Shown: positions 34,670-43,993, counted from the first letter of the stretch. The stretch is 64,000 bases of DNA from Gelria sp. Kuro-4 (GCF_019668485.1 NZ_AP024619.1:2349757-2413756), one strand, 5' to 3'. Notes: generated from the letters alone by a model not told the origin. Program-made: numbers and translations.

Positions 34670-35836
34670 TTACTTCGCTTCCTGGAAGCCTGGTTTGGGC
34701 CCACCCAGCACCAGGTAAAGTCCCAGCGCCGCGAGAGCCGCCATCAGGCTGCCGAAGTAGAAAGGCGCGCGCGGCCCGAAGAGGTTCCAGAGGAGCCCGG
34801 CCAGGAGCGAAGCCGGCAGAAGGCCGATCCCCACCAGCGTGGCGTGGAGGCCGATCAAAGTGGCCTTCTGCTCCGCCGGGGCGATCTCCGCCACCAGCGC
34901 CTTCTCTACGCCTTCCGTAAAGGCCGAGTACAGACCGTAGAGCCCGAAGAGGTACCAGAGCGCCGCGGGATGGGCCACCACCGCGAAGCCCAGGTAGACC
35001 AGGGCGTACGCCAGGTGGCCGGCCACCAGCACGCCGCGCCGCCCCAGCCGGTCGGACAGGCGCCCGGCCGGGTAAGAGAAAAAGCTGTAAACCAGGTTGT
35101 AAGTAAGGTAAAGGAGGATCACCGCGGCATCGCTGAAACCCAGGTTCTTGGCCCTCAGAAGCAGGAACTGGTTCGAGCTGTTGCCGAGGGTGAAGAGGAA
35201 AACCACCACCAAGAAGGCGCGCAGGCGCGCATCCAGCGCCCACCAGTTGAGAGAAGGCGGGCGCCGGGCGGCAGCAGCGCGCTTTTTGGCTTCCCGGGCG
35301 AGAAAAAGCACGGCCACGCCCAGCGCCGCCGGGATAAGGGCGTAGAGGAAAACCGGCCGGAAATCGCCCCGGTACGTGGTTAAGAAGTAGTAACCCAGGA
35401 TGACGCCTGCGCTCGCCCCCAGGGTGTCCATGGCCCGGTGCAGCCCGTAGGAACGGCCGAGCCGCTTCGGGTCGCTGGACTCGGCGATGAGCGCGTCGCG
35501 CGGGGCCGTACGGACACCCTTGCCGAAGCGATCCGCCACCCGGCCCCAGAGAACCCAGAGCCACGAAGTGCTGAAGACCAGGAAAACCTTGCCCAGGCCG
35601 GACAAGGAATAGCCGGCGATGGCCAGGGGCTTTCTACGGCCCACCTTGTCCGAGATGTAACCGGAGAACACTTTGAGCAGGCTGGCCAGGCTCTCGGCGA
35701 TTCCCTCGATGAGCCCCACGATCGCCGGCGTGGCTCCAAGCTTAGCTGTGAGGTAGAGCGGGATCAGGGGATAAACCATCTCGCTGCTTATGTCCGTGAG
35801 CAGGCTGGTCAAACCCAGGATAATGATATTGTACAT
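34670..35836 (-). CDS. MFS transporter, probable efflux
   Basis: 388 residues, 12 predicted membrane segments. Typical MFS loops: SDKVGRRKPLAIAGY between helices 2 and 3, GRVADRFGKGVRTAPRDAL in helix 4-5, and SDRLGRRGVLVAG between 8 and 9. The DRxGKGxRTAPRDALI signature marks a subgroup often annotated as multidrug or metabolite efflux. It follows chrB by 63 bases on the same strand, so it may export chromate or another oxyanion under ChrB control, in place of the usual ChrA. Confidence 0.85.
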   Translation of the reverse strand: MYNIIILGLTSLLTDISSEMVYPLIPLYLTAKLGATPAIVGLIEGIAESLASLLKVFSGYISDKVGRRKPLAIAGYSLSGLGKVFLVFSTSWLWVLWGRVADRFGKGVRTAPRDALIAESSDPKRLGRSYGLHRAMDTLGASAGVILGYYFLTTYRGDFRPVFLYALIPAALGVAVLFLAREAKKRAAAARRPPSLNWWALDARLRAFLVVVFLFTLGNSSNQFLLLRAKNLGFSDAAVILLYLTYNLVYSFFSYPAGRLSDRLGRRGVLVAGHLAYALVYLGFAVVAHPAALWYLFGLYGLYSAFTEGVEKALVAEIAPAEQKATLIGLHATLVGIGLLPASLLAGLLWNLFGPRAPFYFGSLMAALAALGLYLVLGGPKPGFQEAK

Positions 35837-35899
35837 GCCTTCACACCCTTCCCTCCGCGGCTCTCCGCCGCGCGCCGCCCGGCCGCCGGCCGGGTTTCT

Positions 35900-36442
35900 T
35901 TATTTGTCCTCCGGACCAACGTTAAGGGTATACACCAGGTCGCTGAACTCCTTGAGGCGCTCGGCGCAGCGCTGAAGCAGCGCCTCCACCTCCTGCCGCC
36001 GGGGCGTGCCGAAGAAGTCGCGGCGCACCACCTTGGCCAGCCAGGAACGCAGCTTCTCCAGCTCCTCCTCGTTCTCTTCCACCTCGGCGAAGGTGAAGTT
36101 CTCGCGCTCTGTTTCGTGCTCCAGCTCGGCAAAGAAGTCATGGCACTTGTCGGCGATCTCGGCATACTCCAGGTTTCGCGCCTCGGCGAAGGCGGCCACA
36201 ATCTTCTCTTCGACCGCTTCCGAGAGCCCCTCAGCCCGAAAGAGGAGCGCCTCCCCGCCCAGTTCCTGCACCTCGCCCAGTAAGAGTTCAAACTCCCTTT
36301 GGTGCTCCGGCCGGGCCGGCAGCACCCAGACCGACTGCAGCAGGCTTGCCGCACCGATCTTCTTGAGCCGGCGCCACACCGCCACCCGTCCCCGGGAGGG
36401 CTCAGCCGGCAAGGAGTAAGCGAAAAGCAGCCAGTCCTGCAT
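35900..36442 (-). CDS. ChrB-like protein (chromate resistance regulator domain)
   Basis: 180 residues from ATG 36442 (GGAGGTG upstream; an earlier ATG at 36499 overlaps the promoter -35 box). N-terminus DWLLFAYSLPAEPSRGRVAV...WRRLKKIGAASLLQSVWVLP is the ChrB N-terminal domain, a PadR-like regulator fold. The C-terminal half is helical and acidic (EVEENEEELEKLRSWLAKVV) and differs from the ChrB catalytic C-terminus. Likely represses its own promoter, which carries a dyad around the -10. First gene of a chrB-MFS operon. Confidence 0.8.
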   Translation of the reverse strand: MQDWLLFAYSLPAEPSRGRVAVWRRLKKIGAASLLQSVWVLPARPEHQREFELLLGEVQELGGEALLFRAEGLSEAVEEKIVAAFAEARNLEYAEIADKCHDFFAELEHETERENFTFAEVEENEEELEKLRSWLAKVVRRDFFGTPRRQEVEALLQRCAERLKEFSDLVYTLNVGPEDK

Positions 36443-36458
36443 CGCGGCAGCCACCTCC

Positions 36459-36504
36459 GTGTAACAACTACTACAATAGTAACGGCTGTTACACTGCATG
36501 TCAA
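36459..36504 (-). promoter_or_regulatory. chrB promoter with inverted-repeat operator
   Basis: Minus strand -35 TTGACA (36504-36499), 17-base spacer, -10 TACTAT (36481-36476). GTGTAACA (36459-36466) and its exact complement TGTTACAC (36487-36494) flank the -10 box, so a protein bound there would block polymerase. A second smaller dyad (GTAAC/GTTAC) lies within the spacer. Confidence 0.8.
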
Positions 36505-36507
36505 TCC

Positions 36508-36530
36508 CCCGGCAAAATTTTTATGCCGGG
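36508..36530. terminator. Hairpin between chrB promoter and iclR
   Basis: CCCGGCA (36508-36514) pairs with TGCCGGG (36524-36530) around an AT-rich loop. Possible insulator between divergent genes; no T run outside the stem. Confidence 0.4.
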
Positions 36531-36609
36531 CGGAAGGATTCCCGGCCTGCGGTGACGAAGATTCCTTATGTAAGAATGGTGTTCCGTATAGAAGAACGAG
36601 GTGAGGCTC

Positions 36610-37374
36610 GTGCAGGATAATTCAGTTCTCCTCCAGTCGGTATCCAATGCCCTAACCATTCTGGAGCTTTTAGGCGCCGAGAAGGAGCTCGGCGTCGCCG
36701 ACCTGGCGCGGCGCTTGGGACTGGCCAAAAGCACCGTTCACCGCCTCCTTACCACCCTGGAGGCGCATGGCTTCGCCGCGCAAAACCCAGCCACCGGCAA
36801 GTACCGGCTCGGCCTTAAGGCAGTGGCGGTGGCCGGGCGGGCGCTGGACCTTCTGGACTTTCGGCCGTTGGTGCGGCCTGTCCTGGTGAGGCTGCGCGAC
36901 GAAACAGGAGAAACAGCTCACCTGGTTATTCGGGAGGGAGGGAAGGCCCTTTTCATTGACAAGGTGGAGTCGCAAAGCGCTATTCGTATGACCTCCCACG
37001 TGGGCTGGCAGGCCCCGCTCTACTGCACCGCCACCGGTAAGGTACTCCTGGCGTATGCGCCCCCCCAGGAGCGCGCGGCTCTGCTAGAGAACCTTGAGCT
37101 TAAAACCTACACCTCCAACACCATCACCGACCGGGCGCGCCTCGGCGCCGAACTCGAAGCCATTTTCAACCGCGGCTTCAGCTGCGACAACGAGGAGATC
37201 GAACTCGGCCTCTACTGCCTCGCCGCGCCCGTTTTCGGCCGGCGGGGGGAACTCGTGGCGGCGCTCAGCATCTCGGGGCCCGCCTCCCGCCTCAAAGACC
37301 GCCCTGAGCTCATCGCACGAGTGAAGCAGGCTGCGCGCGATGCATCGACCATGCTGGGCGCTCCCGAGGGCTGA
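36610..37374 (+). CDS. IclR family transcriptional regulator
   Basis: 254 residues from GTG 36610 (GAGGTGAGG upstream). N-terminal winged helix (about 5-65, LAKSTVHRLLTTLEAHGF is the recognition helix region) and C-terminal effector domain (about 80-250; GWQAPLYCTATGKVLLA and SCDNEEIELGLYCLAAPVF are IclR motifs). It lies 70 bases upstream of the oxidoreductase operon in the same direction, so it probably controls that operon in response to a small organic acid. Confidence 0.92.
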   Translation: MQDNSVLLQSVSNALTILELLGAEKELGVADLARRLGLAKSTVHRLLTTLEAHGFAAQNPATGKYRLGLKAVAVAGRALDLLDFRPLVRPVLVRLRDETGETAHLVIREGGKALFIDKVESQSAIRMTSHVGWQAPLYCTATGKVLLAYAPPQERAALLENLELKTYTSNTITDRARLGAELEAIFNRGFSCDNEEIELGLYCLAAPVFGRRGELVAALSISGPASRLKDRPELIARVKQAARDASTMLGAPEG

Positions 37375-37444
37375 AGCAGGGCCTGCCGCCACGACCTCAG
37401 GATGCCTTGCGGGCGCACCACTTACAAATGAGGAGGTTGGTTTT

Positions 37445-37999
37445 GTGGAACTAAAACTGTACGGTTTGGGCGGGCAGGGCGTGGTTACCGCCGCCAAGCT
37501 GCTGGCCAAGGCCGCAGTGGTCCACGCCGGGCTCTATGCCCAGGCGCTGCCGGCCTACGGGCACGAACGACGCGGCGCACCGGTGTACGCCTACCTGCGC
37601 CTTGCCGCCGCTCCCATCAAGGAAAAGTGTTTTGTCTACCGGCCGGACGTTGTCCTCGTCTTTGCGCCCTCGGTTATTGACCAGGGTATTGCTGTCCTCG
37701 AAGGCACCGGGCCGGACACGATCTTGGTGGTGAACAGCCGCGACGAAGCCGCGGCCCGCCTTCGCACCCTCGCAGGCAACCGGCCCGTGTATGAGGTCAA
37801 CGCCTCCGCCGTCGCCCTGGCGGAAACTGGTCGCGACATCCCGAATGCCGCCATGCTGGGCGCCTTCGCCCAGGTGGCAGACATCGTTTCGCTGGACGAC
37901 GTCTGTGCCGCCATCGCTGAAACATTCAAAGGAAAGGCAGGAGAAATCAATGCCCGCGCAGCCGAACGCGCCTACCGCGAAACCCGCCGTACCAACTAA
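37445..37999 (+). CDS. 2-oxoacid:ferredoxin oxidoreductase gamma subunit (VOR/POR type)
   Basis: 184 residues from GTG 37445 with AGGAGG eight bases upstream. N-terminus ELKLYGLGGQGVVTAAKLLA and LPAYGHERRGAPVYAYLRL are diagnostic of the PorG/VorC subunit. Order gamma-delta-alpha-beta is that of the four-subunit pyruvate or branched-chain 2-oxoacid enzymes. The operon context (buk, ptb) favours a branched-chain or C4 2-oxoacid substrate over pyruvate, but this is not proven. Confidence 0.92.
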   Translation: MELKLYGLGGQGVVTAAKLLAKAAVVHAGLYAQALPAYGHERRGAPVYAYLRLAAAPIKEKCFVYRPDVVLVFAPSVIDQGIAVLEGTGPDTILVVNSRDEAAARLRTLAGNRPVYEVNASAVALAETGRDIPNAAMLGAFAQVADIVSLDDVCAAIAETFKGKAGEINARAAERAYRETRRTN

Positions 38000-38249
38000 A
38001 TACCTGGGGCCGGTGGCCACCGTCTTTAAGGCCAGCCCTACCGGCTCCTGGCGCGATGTGCGCCCAGAACTTGTTAAGGAAAGGTGCATCGCCTGCGGCA
38101 TCTGCGCTCAGCACTGCCCGCTCGATGTGATCACGGTGGGCAAAGAGGAATTCCACATTGACTACACGTACTGCAAGGGCTGTGGCATCTGCGCCAACGT
38201 TTGCCCGAAGGGCGCCCTTGCCATGCAGCCCGAAAGGAGAGAAGGCTAA
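37950..38249 (+). CDS. 2-oxoacid:ferredoxin oxidoreductase delta subunit
   Basis: 99 residues. Two 4Fe-4S motifs: CIACGICAQHCP and CKGCGICANVCP, with the YTYCKGC context typical of PorD/VorD. Start ATG 37950 (AGGAGA upstream) overlaps the gamma gene by 50 bases. Its stop overlaps the alpha start (TAATG). Confidence 0.92.
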   Translation: MPAQPNAPTAKPAVPTKYLGPVATVFKASPTGSWRDVRPELVKERCIACGICAQHCPLDVITVGKEEFHIDYTYCKGCGICANVCPKGALAMQPERREG

Positions 38250-39448
38250 TGGCCGTAAAGCGCCGGCTGCTCGACGGCAACAGTGCCGCCGCGCTGGCCA
38301 TGCAGATGGCCCGCGTGCAGGTGGCAGCCATGTACCCCATCACGCCCCAGAGCCCCATCGCCGAGGCCATGTCCGAGTTTGCGGCGCAGGGCTCCTATCC
38401 TAAGAAGTTCATGCGCGTCGAGTCGGAGCACTCCGCCCTCTCAGCCGCCGTCGGCGCCTGCCTGGTGGGGGCGCGGGCCGGCACCGCTACCTCTTCTGTA
38501 GGCCTGGCGCTCATGCACGAGGTGCTGGGCGTAGCTTCCGGAGTACGCGCGCCCATCGTCATGCCGGTGGTCAACCGCGCCCTGGCGGCCCCCTGGAGCC
38601 TGTGGGCCGACCACCAGGACGCCATGGCCGAGCGCGATTCAGGTTGGCTGCAGCTTTACGTGGAAAACGTCCAGGAAGTGTTTGACAGCGTGCTCATGGC
38701 CTACAAGATCGCCGAGGACCCGCGCGTGCTCCTTCCCATCATGGTCTGCCAGGACGGGTTCTTCGTCTCCCACAACTCGGAGGCCGTGGCGGTGCCGGCG
38801 CAGGAGGTTGTGGACGCCTTCCTCCCGCCCTACGAGCCCAAGAACGCCTATCTGGATCCGGCTTCGCCCCTGGTCATCGACGACCTCACCCCTCCCACCC
38901 TCTTTACCGAGCTTCGCTACCAGCAGAAGGAAGCTTTCGCGAACGCCCTTACGGTGATTGAGGAGGTGGGCGCAGAGTACGGGCGGCTGACGGGACGCAC
39001 CTATGGACTGGTGGAAGAGTACCGGCTGGCCGATGCCGAAACCGCGCTCGTGGTGCTCGGCTCGGTGGCCGGTACAATGAAAGGCCTGGTGGACGAGCGC
39101 CGCGCTCTGGGCGAAAGGCTCGGCCTGCTGCGGATCAGGAGCTTCCGGCCCTTCCCGGCCGCCAAGATCCGCGCTGCGCTTACGGGTAGGAAAAGGGTGC
39201 TTGTCTTCGACCGCAGCGCCGGCCTGGGAAGCGACACGGCGCCGCTCTTCACGGAGGTGAAAGCGGCTCTGGCCGGCCTGTCTCCAGCGCCGCAACTCTT
39301 TGGCTACGTGGCCGGCCTGGGAGGACGCGATGTGATGCCCGCCACGCTGGCGCGCGCCCTGGCGGCGGCCGAAAAAGGCTCCGGCCAAGGGGTAAGCGCC
39401 TGGATCGACGTCAACCAGGCAGAAGTAGGAGGTGAAAAAGAGTGCTGA
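38249..39448 (+). CDS. 2-oxoacid:ferredoxin oxidoreductase alpha subunit
   Basis: 399 residues, start ATG 38249. AAMYPITPQSPIAEAMSEFA, ESEHSALSAAVGACLVGARA and TSSVGLALMHEVLGVASGVR form the thiamine pyrophosphate pyrimidine domain; NRALAAPWSLWADHQDAMAE is a VOR/POR motif. GEEFGRxTGR-like region leads to the second domain. An intact counterpart of the truncated gene at 48256-49009, with which it shares long similar stretches. Confidence 0.93.
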   Translation: MAVKRRLLDGNSAAALAMQMARVQVAAMYPITPQSPIAEAMSEFAAQGSYPKKFMRVESEHSALSAAVGACLVGARAGTATSSVGLALMHEVLGVASGVRAPIVMPVVNRALAAPWSLWADHQDAMAERDSGWLQLYVENVQEVFDSVLMAYKIAEDPRVLLPIMVCQDGFFVSHNSEAVAVPAQEVVDAFLPPYEPKNAYLDPASPLVIDDLTPPTLFTELRYQQKEAFANALTVIEEVGAEYGRLTGRTYGLVEEYRLADAETALVVLGSVAGTMKGLVDERRALGERLGLLRIRSFRPFPAAKIRAALTGRKRVLVFDRSAGLGSDTAPLFTEVKAALAGLSPAPQLFGYVAGLGGRDVMPATLARALAAAEKGSGQGVSAWIDVNQAEVGGEKEC

Positions 39449-40320
39449 AAGTAGAATCACCCGCTAAGCACCTGATGGCCCATGGTATCAGTACCTGCGC
39501 CGGCTGCAGCATGGAACTCGCGGCCCGTTATCTCCTCAAGGCGGCCGGGCCCCAGTCCATTGTAGTGATCCCCCCCGGCTGCGCCGCCCTTCTTTCGGGG
39601 TTCGGCGCTGAAACCGTGGTTAAGGTTCCCGTGTTCCAGGGCAACCTGGAAAACACTGCCGCCTATGCCGCCGGCATCCGGGCCGGGCTGGAAGTCCTCG
39701 GCAAAGAAGGGATTAACGTGGTCGGCTTCGCCGGCGACGGGGCCACCGTGGACATCGGCCTGCAGGCCCTCTCGGCGGCGTTCGAACGCGGCGACCATAT
39801 CCTTTATGTTTGCTATGACAACGAGGCGTATATGAACACCGGTATCCAGGGCAGCGCCTCCACCTTCCCCGACGCCTGGACCACCACTACGCCGGCCGGA
39901 AAAGAGGGCCTGGGTAAGAATATGCTCGAGATCGCTGCAGCCCACCGCATCCCGTACGCAGCCACGGCCTCGGCCGGCTATGTGAACGATCTGGCCCGCA
40001 AGTTGACCGCCGCCGTTCAGGCGGCCCGGGAAAAGGGCCCGGCTTATCTGCACATCAGTACCCCCTGCCCCACCGGCTGGCGGTTCGATCCTGCCCTGAC
40101 CATTGCGGTGGCTAAAGCGGCCGTCCAGACCCGCGCTTGGAACCTGGTGGAAGTGGTGGACGGCGACTGGCGCCTCACTGTAGAAGTCAAGGATCCCAAA
40201 CCCATTGGCGAGTATCTAAGGCTGCAGGGGCGCTTCCGCGCGCTCACCCCGGAACAGGAAGCAAAGCTTCAGCAGCTTGTGGATAGTGAGTACGAAAAGC
40301 TCCTGGCGCACCTGAAGTAA
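39442..40320 (+). CDS. 2-oxoacid:ferredoxin oxidoreductase beta subunit
   Basis: 292 residues, GTG start with AGGAGGTG upstream, overlapping alpha by 7 bases. Cluster cysteines include STCAGCSMELAARYL; TPP/Mg site is GFAGDGATVDIGLQALSAAF with CYDNEAYMNTGIQ. HISTPCPTGWRFDP completes the fourth Cys. Completes a four-subunit enzyme producing acyl-CoA, CO2 and reduced ferredoxin. Confidence 0.93.
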   Translation: MLKVESPAKHLMAHGISTCAGCSMELAARYLLKAAGPQSIVVIPPGCAALLSGFGAETVVKVPVFQGNLENTAAYAAGIRAGLEVLGKEGINVVGFAGDGATVDIGLQALSAAFERGDHILYVCYDNEAYMNTGIQGSASTFPDAWTTTTPAGKEGLGKNMLEIAAAHRIPYAATASAGYVNDLARKLTAAVQAAREKGPAYLHISTPCPTGWRFDPALTIAVAKAAVQTRAWNLVEVVDGDWRLTVEVKDPKPIGEYLRLQGRFRALTPEQEAKLQQLVDSEYEKLLAHLK

Positions 40321-40347
40321 AGCTGTAAGAAGAAGGGGAGAAAGCCT

Positions 40348-41793
40348 GTGACCCGCGCAGATGGCTCTGTTACCGTCGGTCCGGCCCTGTCGTCCGCCGA
40401 CGCCCGTTTTTCGCCTAAGAAGCTCCTTCAGCTCTTGGGTATCTCCGCCCTCTACCTGGTGCTGGTCACCCTGCCCACACCGGCGGGGCTGACGCCGGCG
40501 GCCCAGAAAGCCCTCGCCCTTATGGTGGCGGCGGTGCTCACCTGGGTGCTGGAGGTCATCCCCATCGGCATCGCGTCCGTGCTTTTCGTTTTCCTTCAGG
40601 GGCCGCTCGGAATTTACCCCCTGGGCGAAGCGGTGACCAACTTCTCCACGCCTACGATCTTCTTCATCATGGCCATGTTCCTTATCGCCACGGCATTTGA
40701 AGAATCCGGCCTTGGCCGGCGGCTGTCCCTCTGGTTGGCCGGTTTGGCCGGAAGCAATCCAAGGTACGTCCTTTTGAGCTTCATGCTGCCCACAGCCATC
40801 CTGTCCATGGTCCTGGCCGACATCCCGACCGCCGTAATGTTCGCTTCCATCGCGCTGGGGCTGTTGGAGCGCACCGGGTGCCTGCCCGGCAAGAGCAACT
40901 TCGGCCGCGCGGTGATGATGGGAATTCCCATCGCTGCCTCCATCGGCGGTATCGGCACCCCGGCCGGGAGCGGCATCAACGTCATGGCCCTCGGGCTGCT
41001 TAAAGATACCGCTCATGTGAATGTGAACTTCTTACAGTGGTCAGCGCTGGGCATCCCCTTGGTGCTTATTCTAACGCCCATCGCCTGGCTCATCTTAACC
41101 TGGGTGGTACCCTTTGAAATCAAGGAGGTCAGCGGACTGGACAAGGTGCGCGCGGACCTGCGCCGGCTGGGGCCCCTCAGCGCAGGGGAGAAGAGATTTG
41201 TGGGTATCTTTGCCGTGACCATCGTTCTCTGGTTCACCGAACCCTTCCACCGCATCCCCGCGCCCTTCGTTGCAGTGGCCACTGCCGCCCTCTTTTTCGC
41301 GCCGGGAGTCAACCTCCTGAACTGGAAAGAGGCGAGCGGCCGCATCGGCTGGGATGTCATCCTCCTGGTGGGCGCCGCCAACTCCCTGGCACTCTCGCTC
41401 TGGAAGCTGGGAGCGGCCAAGTGGCTGGCAACCGGGATTCTCGGCGGTCTCGGCCACACCAGCCTCCTCACCCTCGTTCTCATCATTGCAGCCTTCGGCG
41501 TCTTCTCGCACCTGCTCATTCCGGTGGCTACCGGTCTTCTCGCCGTAATGATCCCCGCCCTGGCCGTGCTGGCGGCAGGTATGGGCGTCAACCCGGCCGC
41601 TCTCGTCATCCCCATCGCCTTTACGGCCTCCTGTGTCTTCCTCCTGCCGCTGGACCCCATCCCGCTCGTAACCTACCCCTACGGCTATTACAAAATGCTG
41701 GACATGTTTAAACCCGGCGTTCTCATCGCCCTGGTGTGGATCGTGCTCCTGGCGTTTCTCATCGTGGGAGCGACGGGTGCAGGGTTGATCTAA
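40348..41793 (+). CDS. SLC13/DASS family anion transporter
   Basis: 481 residues, about 12 membrane helices, GTG start. Sodium/substrate motifs appear as AASIGGIGTPAGSGINVMAL (about 190-209) and PIAFTASCVFLLPLDPIPLV near the C-terminus. It lies between the oxidoreductase and buk, all in one direction, mirroring the DASS gene between kor and sucC. Expected to import the 2-oxoacid substrate or exchange it for the organic acid product; the substrate is inference. Confidence 0.88.
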   Translation: MTRADGSVTVGPALSSADARFSPKKLLQLLGISALYLVLVTLPTPAGLTPAAQKALALMVAAVLTWVLEVIPIGIASVLFVFLQGPLGIYPLGEAVTNFSTPTIFFIMAMFLIATAFEESGLGRRLSLWLAGLAGSNPRYVLLSFMLPTAILSMVLADIPTAVMFASIALGLLERTGCLPGKSNFGRAVMMGIPIAASIGGIGTPAGSGINVMALGLLKDTAHVNVNFLQWSALGIPLVLILTPIAWLILTWVVPFEIKEVSGLDKVRADLRRLGPLSAGEKRFVGIFAVTIVLWFTEPFHRIPAPFVAVATAALFFAPGVNLLNWKEASGRIGWDVILLVGAANSLALSLWKLGAAKWLATGILGGLGHTSLLTLVLIIAAFGVFSHLLIPVATGLLAVMIPALAVLAAGMGVNPAALVIPIAFTASCVFLLPLDPIPLVTYPYGYYKMLDMFKPGVLIALVWIVLLAFLIVGATGAGLI

Positions 41794-41890
41794 ACCCTCA
41801 CCCGGCAGGAAGCCTCCGCTTGACGGTGGGCTCCCTGCCGTCGCCGCATGAGCCATCACCAACAGATAACACAGGAAGGGAGCAGGCAAG

Positions 41891-42976
41891 ATGGAGAAAA
41901 AGGCGCTCATTCTCGCGCTCAATCCCGGTTCCACCTCGACCAAGCTGGGCCTCTTTCAGGGCGGTCAGGAGCTGGCGCGGGTGAACATCGCCCACCCGCG
42001 GGAGGAGCTGGCCGCTTTCCCGGACCCTAAGGCGCAGCTTCCTTATCGCCGCGCGGCGGTGGAAGGCTTCCTGGCCCAGCAGGGGGTAAGGCTTCCCGAG
42101 CTCGCCGCCGTGGTGAGCCGGGGCGGGGTGATGCGGCCGCTCCCCGGCGGGCCGTACCGGGTAAACGCGGCCATGATTGCCGACCTGCTCGCTTGCCGCT
42201 ACGGCACCCACCCCTGCAACCTGGGGGCGGCCCTGGCGGCAGAGCTGGCAGTACCTGGAGGCGCCCTGGCCCTGGTGGTGGACGCCCCCTCGAGCGATGA
42301 ATTTCAGCCCCTGGCCCGCCTCTCGGGCCTGCCGGAGCTCCCGCGCCGCTCGAGTTTCCACTTCCTCAACCAGCGGGCCGTGGGCAGGCGCCTGGCGCAC
42401 GACCTGGGGCTGAGCTACAGCGATCTCAACCTTATCGGCACCCACCTGGGCGGCGGCATCTCGGTGGCCGCCCACGCCCGCGGCCGCCTGATCGACGCCA
42501 ACAACGCCTTGGACGGCGACGGCCCCTTCTCTCCCCAGCGCGCCGGGACCCTCCCCACCGCCGCCCTGGTGGACCTGTGTTTTTCCGGGCGCTACAGCCG
42601 GGCCGAGATCTACCGCCTCCTCACCACCGGCGGCGGCCTCACGGCCTACCTGGGGACACAAGACGCCCGCGAGGTGGAGGCGCGCATCGCCGCCGGCGAC
42701 GAGAACGCCCGCCTCGTTTACGAAGGCATGGCCTACCAGGTGGCCAAGGAGATCGGCGCCATGGCCACGGTGCTCAAGGGACAGGTGGACGCCATCTTCT
42801 TCACCGGCGGCCTGGCCCACTCCGAGCTTCTCCTCGACTGGATCAAGGAGCGCGTGCGCTTTATCGCTCCCCTCCATGTTTATCCCGGGGAAGACGAGCT
42901 GCTGGCCCTGGCGGAAGGCGCCCTGGCCGTACTGGAGGGGCGAGACGCGGCCCAAGAGTACGTGCCGGAAGCGTGA
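41891..42976 (+). CDS. buk: Butyrate kinase (short/branched-chain acid kinase)
   Basis: 361 residues, ASKHA acetate-kinase fold. ILALNPGSTSTKLGLFQGG at the N-terminus is the phosphate-binding loop; NLIGTHLGGGISVAAHARG and FTGGLAHSELLLDWI are conserved Buk motifs. Makes ATP from an acyl phosphate. In this operon it takes the phosphate made by Ptb from the oxidoreductase's acyl-CoA. Buk enzymes accept butyrate, isobutyrate and isovalerate, so the acid is not fixed. ATG with GGGAGCAGG upstream. Confidence 0.95.
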   Translation: MEKKALILALNPGSTSTKLGLFQGGQELARVNIAHPREELAAFPDPKAQLPYRRAAVEGFLAQQGVRLPELAAVVSRGGVMRPLPGGPYRVNAAMIADLLACRYGTHPCNLGAALAAELAVPGGALALVVDAPSSDEFQPLARLSGLPELPRRSSFHFLNQRAVGRRLAHDLGLSYSDLNLIGTHLGGGISVAAHARGRLIDANNALDGDGPFSPQRAGTLPTAALVDLCFSGRYSRAEIYRLLTTGGGLTAYLGTQDAREVEARIAAGDENARLVYEGMAYQVAKEIGAMATVLKGQVDAIFFTGGLAHSELLLDWIKERVRFIAPLHVYPGEDELLALAEGALAVLEGRDAAQEYVPEA

Positions 42977-43049
42977 AACGGGGAAGGAAGGCCGGCACCA
43001 TGGAGCGAATTAGGTTATAAGACCGGAAAGAGCACAAAGGGGGAAGAGC

Positions 43050-43955
43050 ATGTTCCGGAGTCTGAAAGAAGTAATTCACGCGGCCGGCGCAGGGGAACCC
43101 GCCCGCGTGGCGGTGGCGCAGGCGGCCGACCCGGAGGTGCTGGCCGCCGTGGCGGAGGCCCGGCGGCTGGGCCTGGCGGAAGGAGTGCTGTGCGGTGAAC
43201 CGGCGGCAGTCGAGGCCGCGCTCCGGGAGATAGGCGAAGACCCGGCCCACTACAGCATCGTCCCGGCGGCCGATCCGGCGGAAAGCGCCGTCCGGGCGGT
43301 GGCCGCGGTGAACGCCGGCGAGGCCGACTTTCTCATGAAGGGGCTGCTGCCCACCGCCACCTTCCTGCACCCGGTGCTGGATAAAGAAAAGGGCCTGCGC
43401 ACCGGCAGGCTCATCAGCCAGATCAGTATCTTCGACTGGGCGGAGGCGGAAAAACTCCTCTTGATCACCGACTGCGCCATTAATATCGCGCCCGACCTGA
43501 AGCAGAAGAAAGCGATCCTGGAAAACGCCCTCGCTGTAGCCCACGCTCTGGGGATAGAAGAGCCGCGGGTGGCACCCTTGGCGGCGCTGGAGTTCGTCAA
43601 CCCGGATATGCCGGAGACCCTGGACGCAGCAGCCCTTGCCAAGATGGCCGACCGCGGCGAGCTCCGCGGCGCCGTCGTGGACGGCCCCCTGGCCTTGGAC
43701 AACGCCGTCTCCCCGGAGGCCGCCCGCCACAAGGGCATCGGCGGGCCGGTGGCCGGCCGCGCCGATATTATCCTCACCCCGGACATGAAGACCGGCAACG
43801 TCCTGCACAAGGCACTGGTGCACTTCGCCCACTTCCGCTGCGCTGCGGCGGTGGTTGGCGCCCGCGTACCCCTGGTGATGACCTCGCGCAGTGACAGCGC
43901 CGACGCCAAGCTCTGTTCAATAGCCCTAGCCGGCCTCCTCGCCCGGCGGCGTTGA
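43050..43955 (+). CDS. ptb: Phosphate butyryltransferase
   Basis: 301 residues, phosphotransacetylase family. MKGLLPTATFLHPVLDKEKG, ITDCAINIAPDLKQKKAILE and GPLALDNAVSPEAARHKGI are Ptb motifs. Converts acyl-CoA plus phosphate to acyl phosphate for Buk. AAGGGGGAAGAGC precedes the ATG. Last gene of the operon, followed by a strong terminator. Confidence 0.95.
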   Translation: MFRSLKEVIHAAGAGEPARVAVAQAADPEVLAAVAEARRLGLAEGVLCGEPAAVEAALREIGEDPAHYSIVPAADPAESAVRAVAAVNAGEADFLMKGLLPTATFLHPVLDKEKGLRTGRLISQISIFDWAEAEKLLLITDCAINIAPDLKQKKAILENALAVAHALGIEEPRVAPLAALEFVNPDMPETLDAAALAKMADRGELRGAVVDGPLALDNAVSPEAARHKGIGGPVAGRADIILTPDMKTGNVLHKALVHFAHFRCAAAVVGARVPLVMTSRSDSADAKLCSIALAGLLARRR

Positions 43956-43969
43956 CCGTTCCACACCCA

Positions 43970-43993
43970 CCCCGGCATCAGCCGGGGTTTTTT
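43970..43993 (+). terminator. Terminator of the vor/buk/ptb operon
   Basis: CCCCGGC (43970-43976) pairs with GCCGGGG (43981-43987), 4-base loop, then TTTTTT. Confidence 0.92.
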
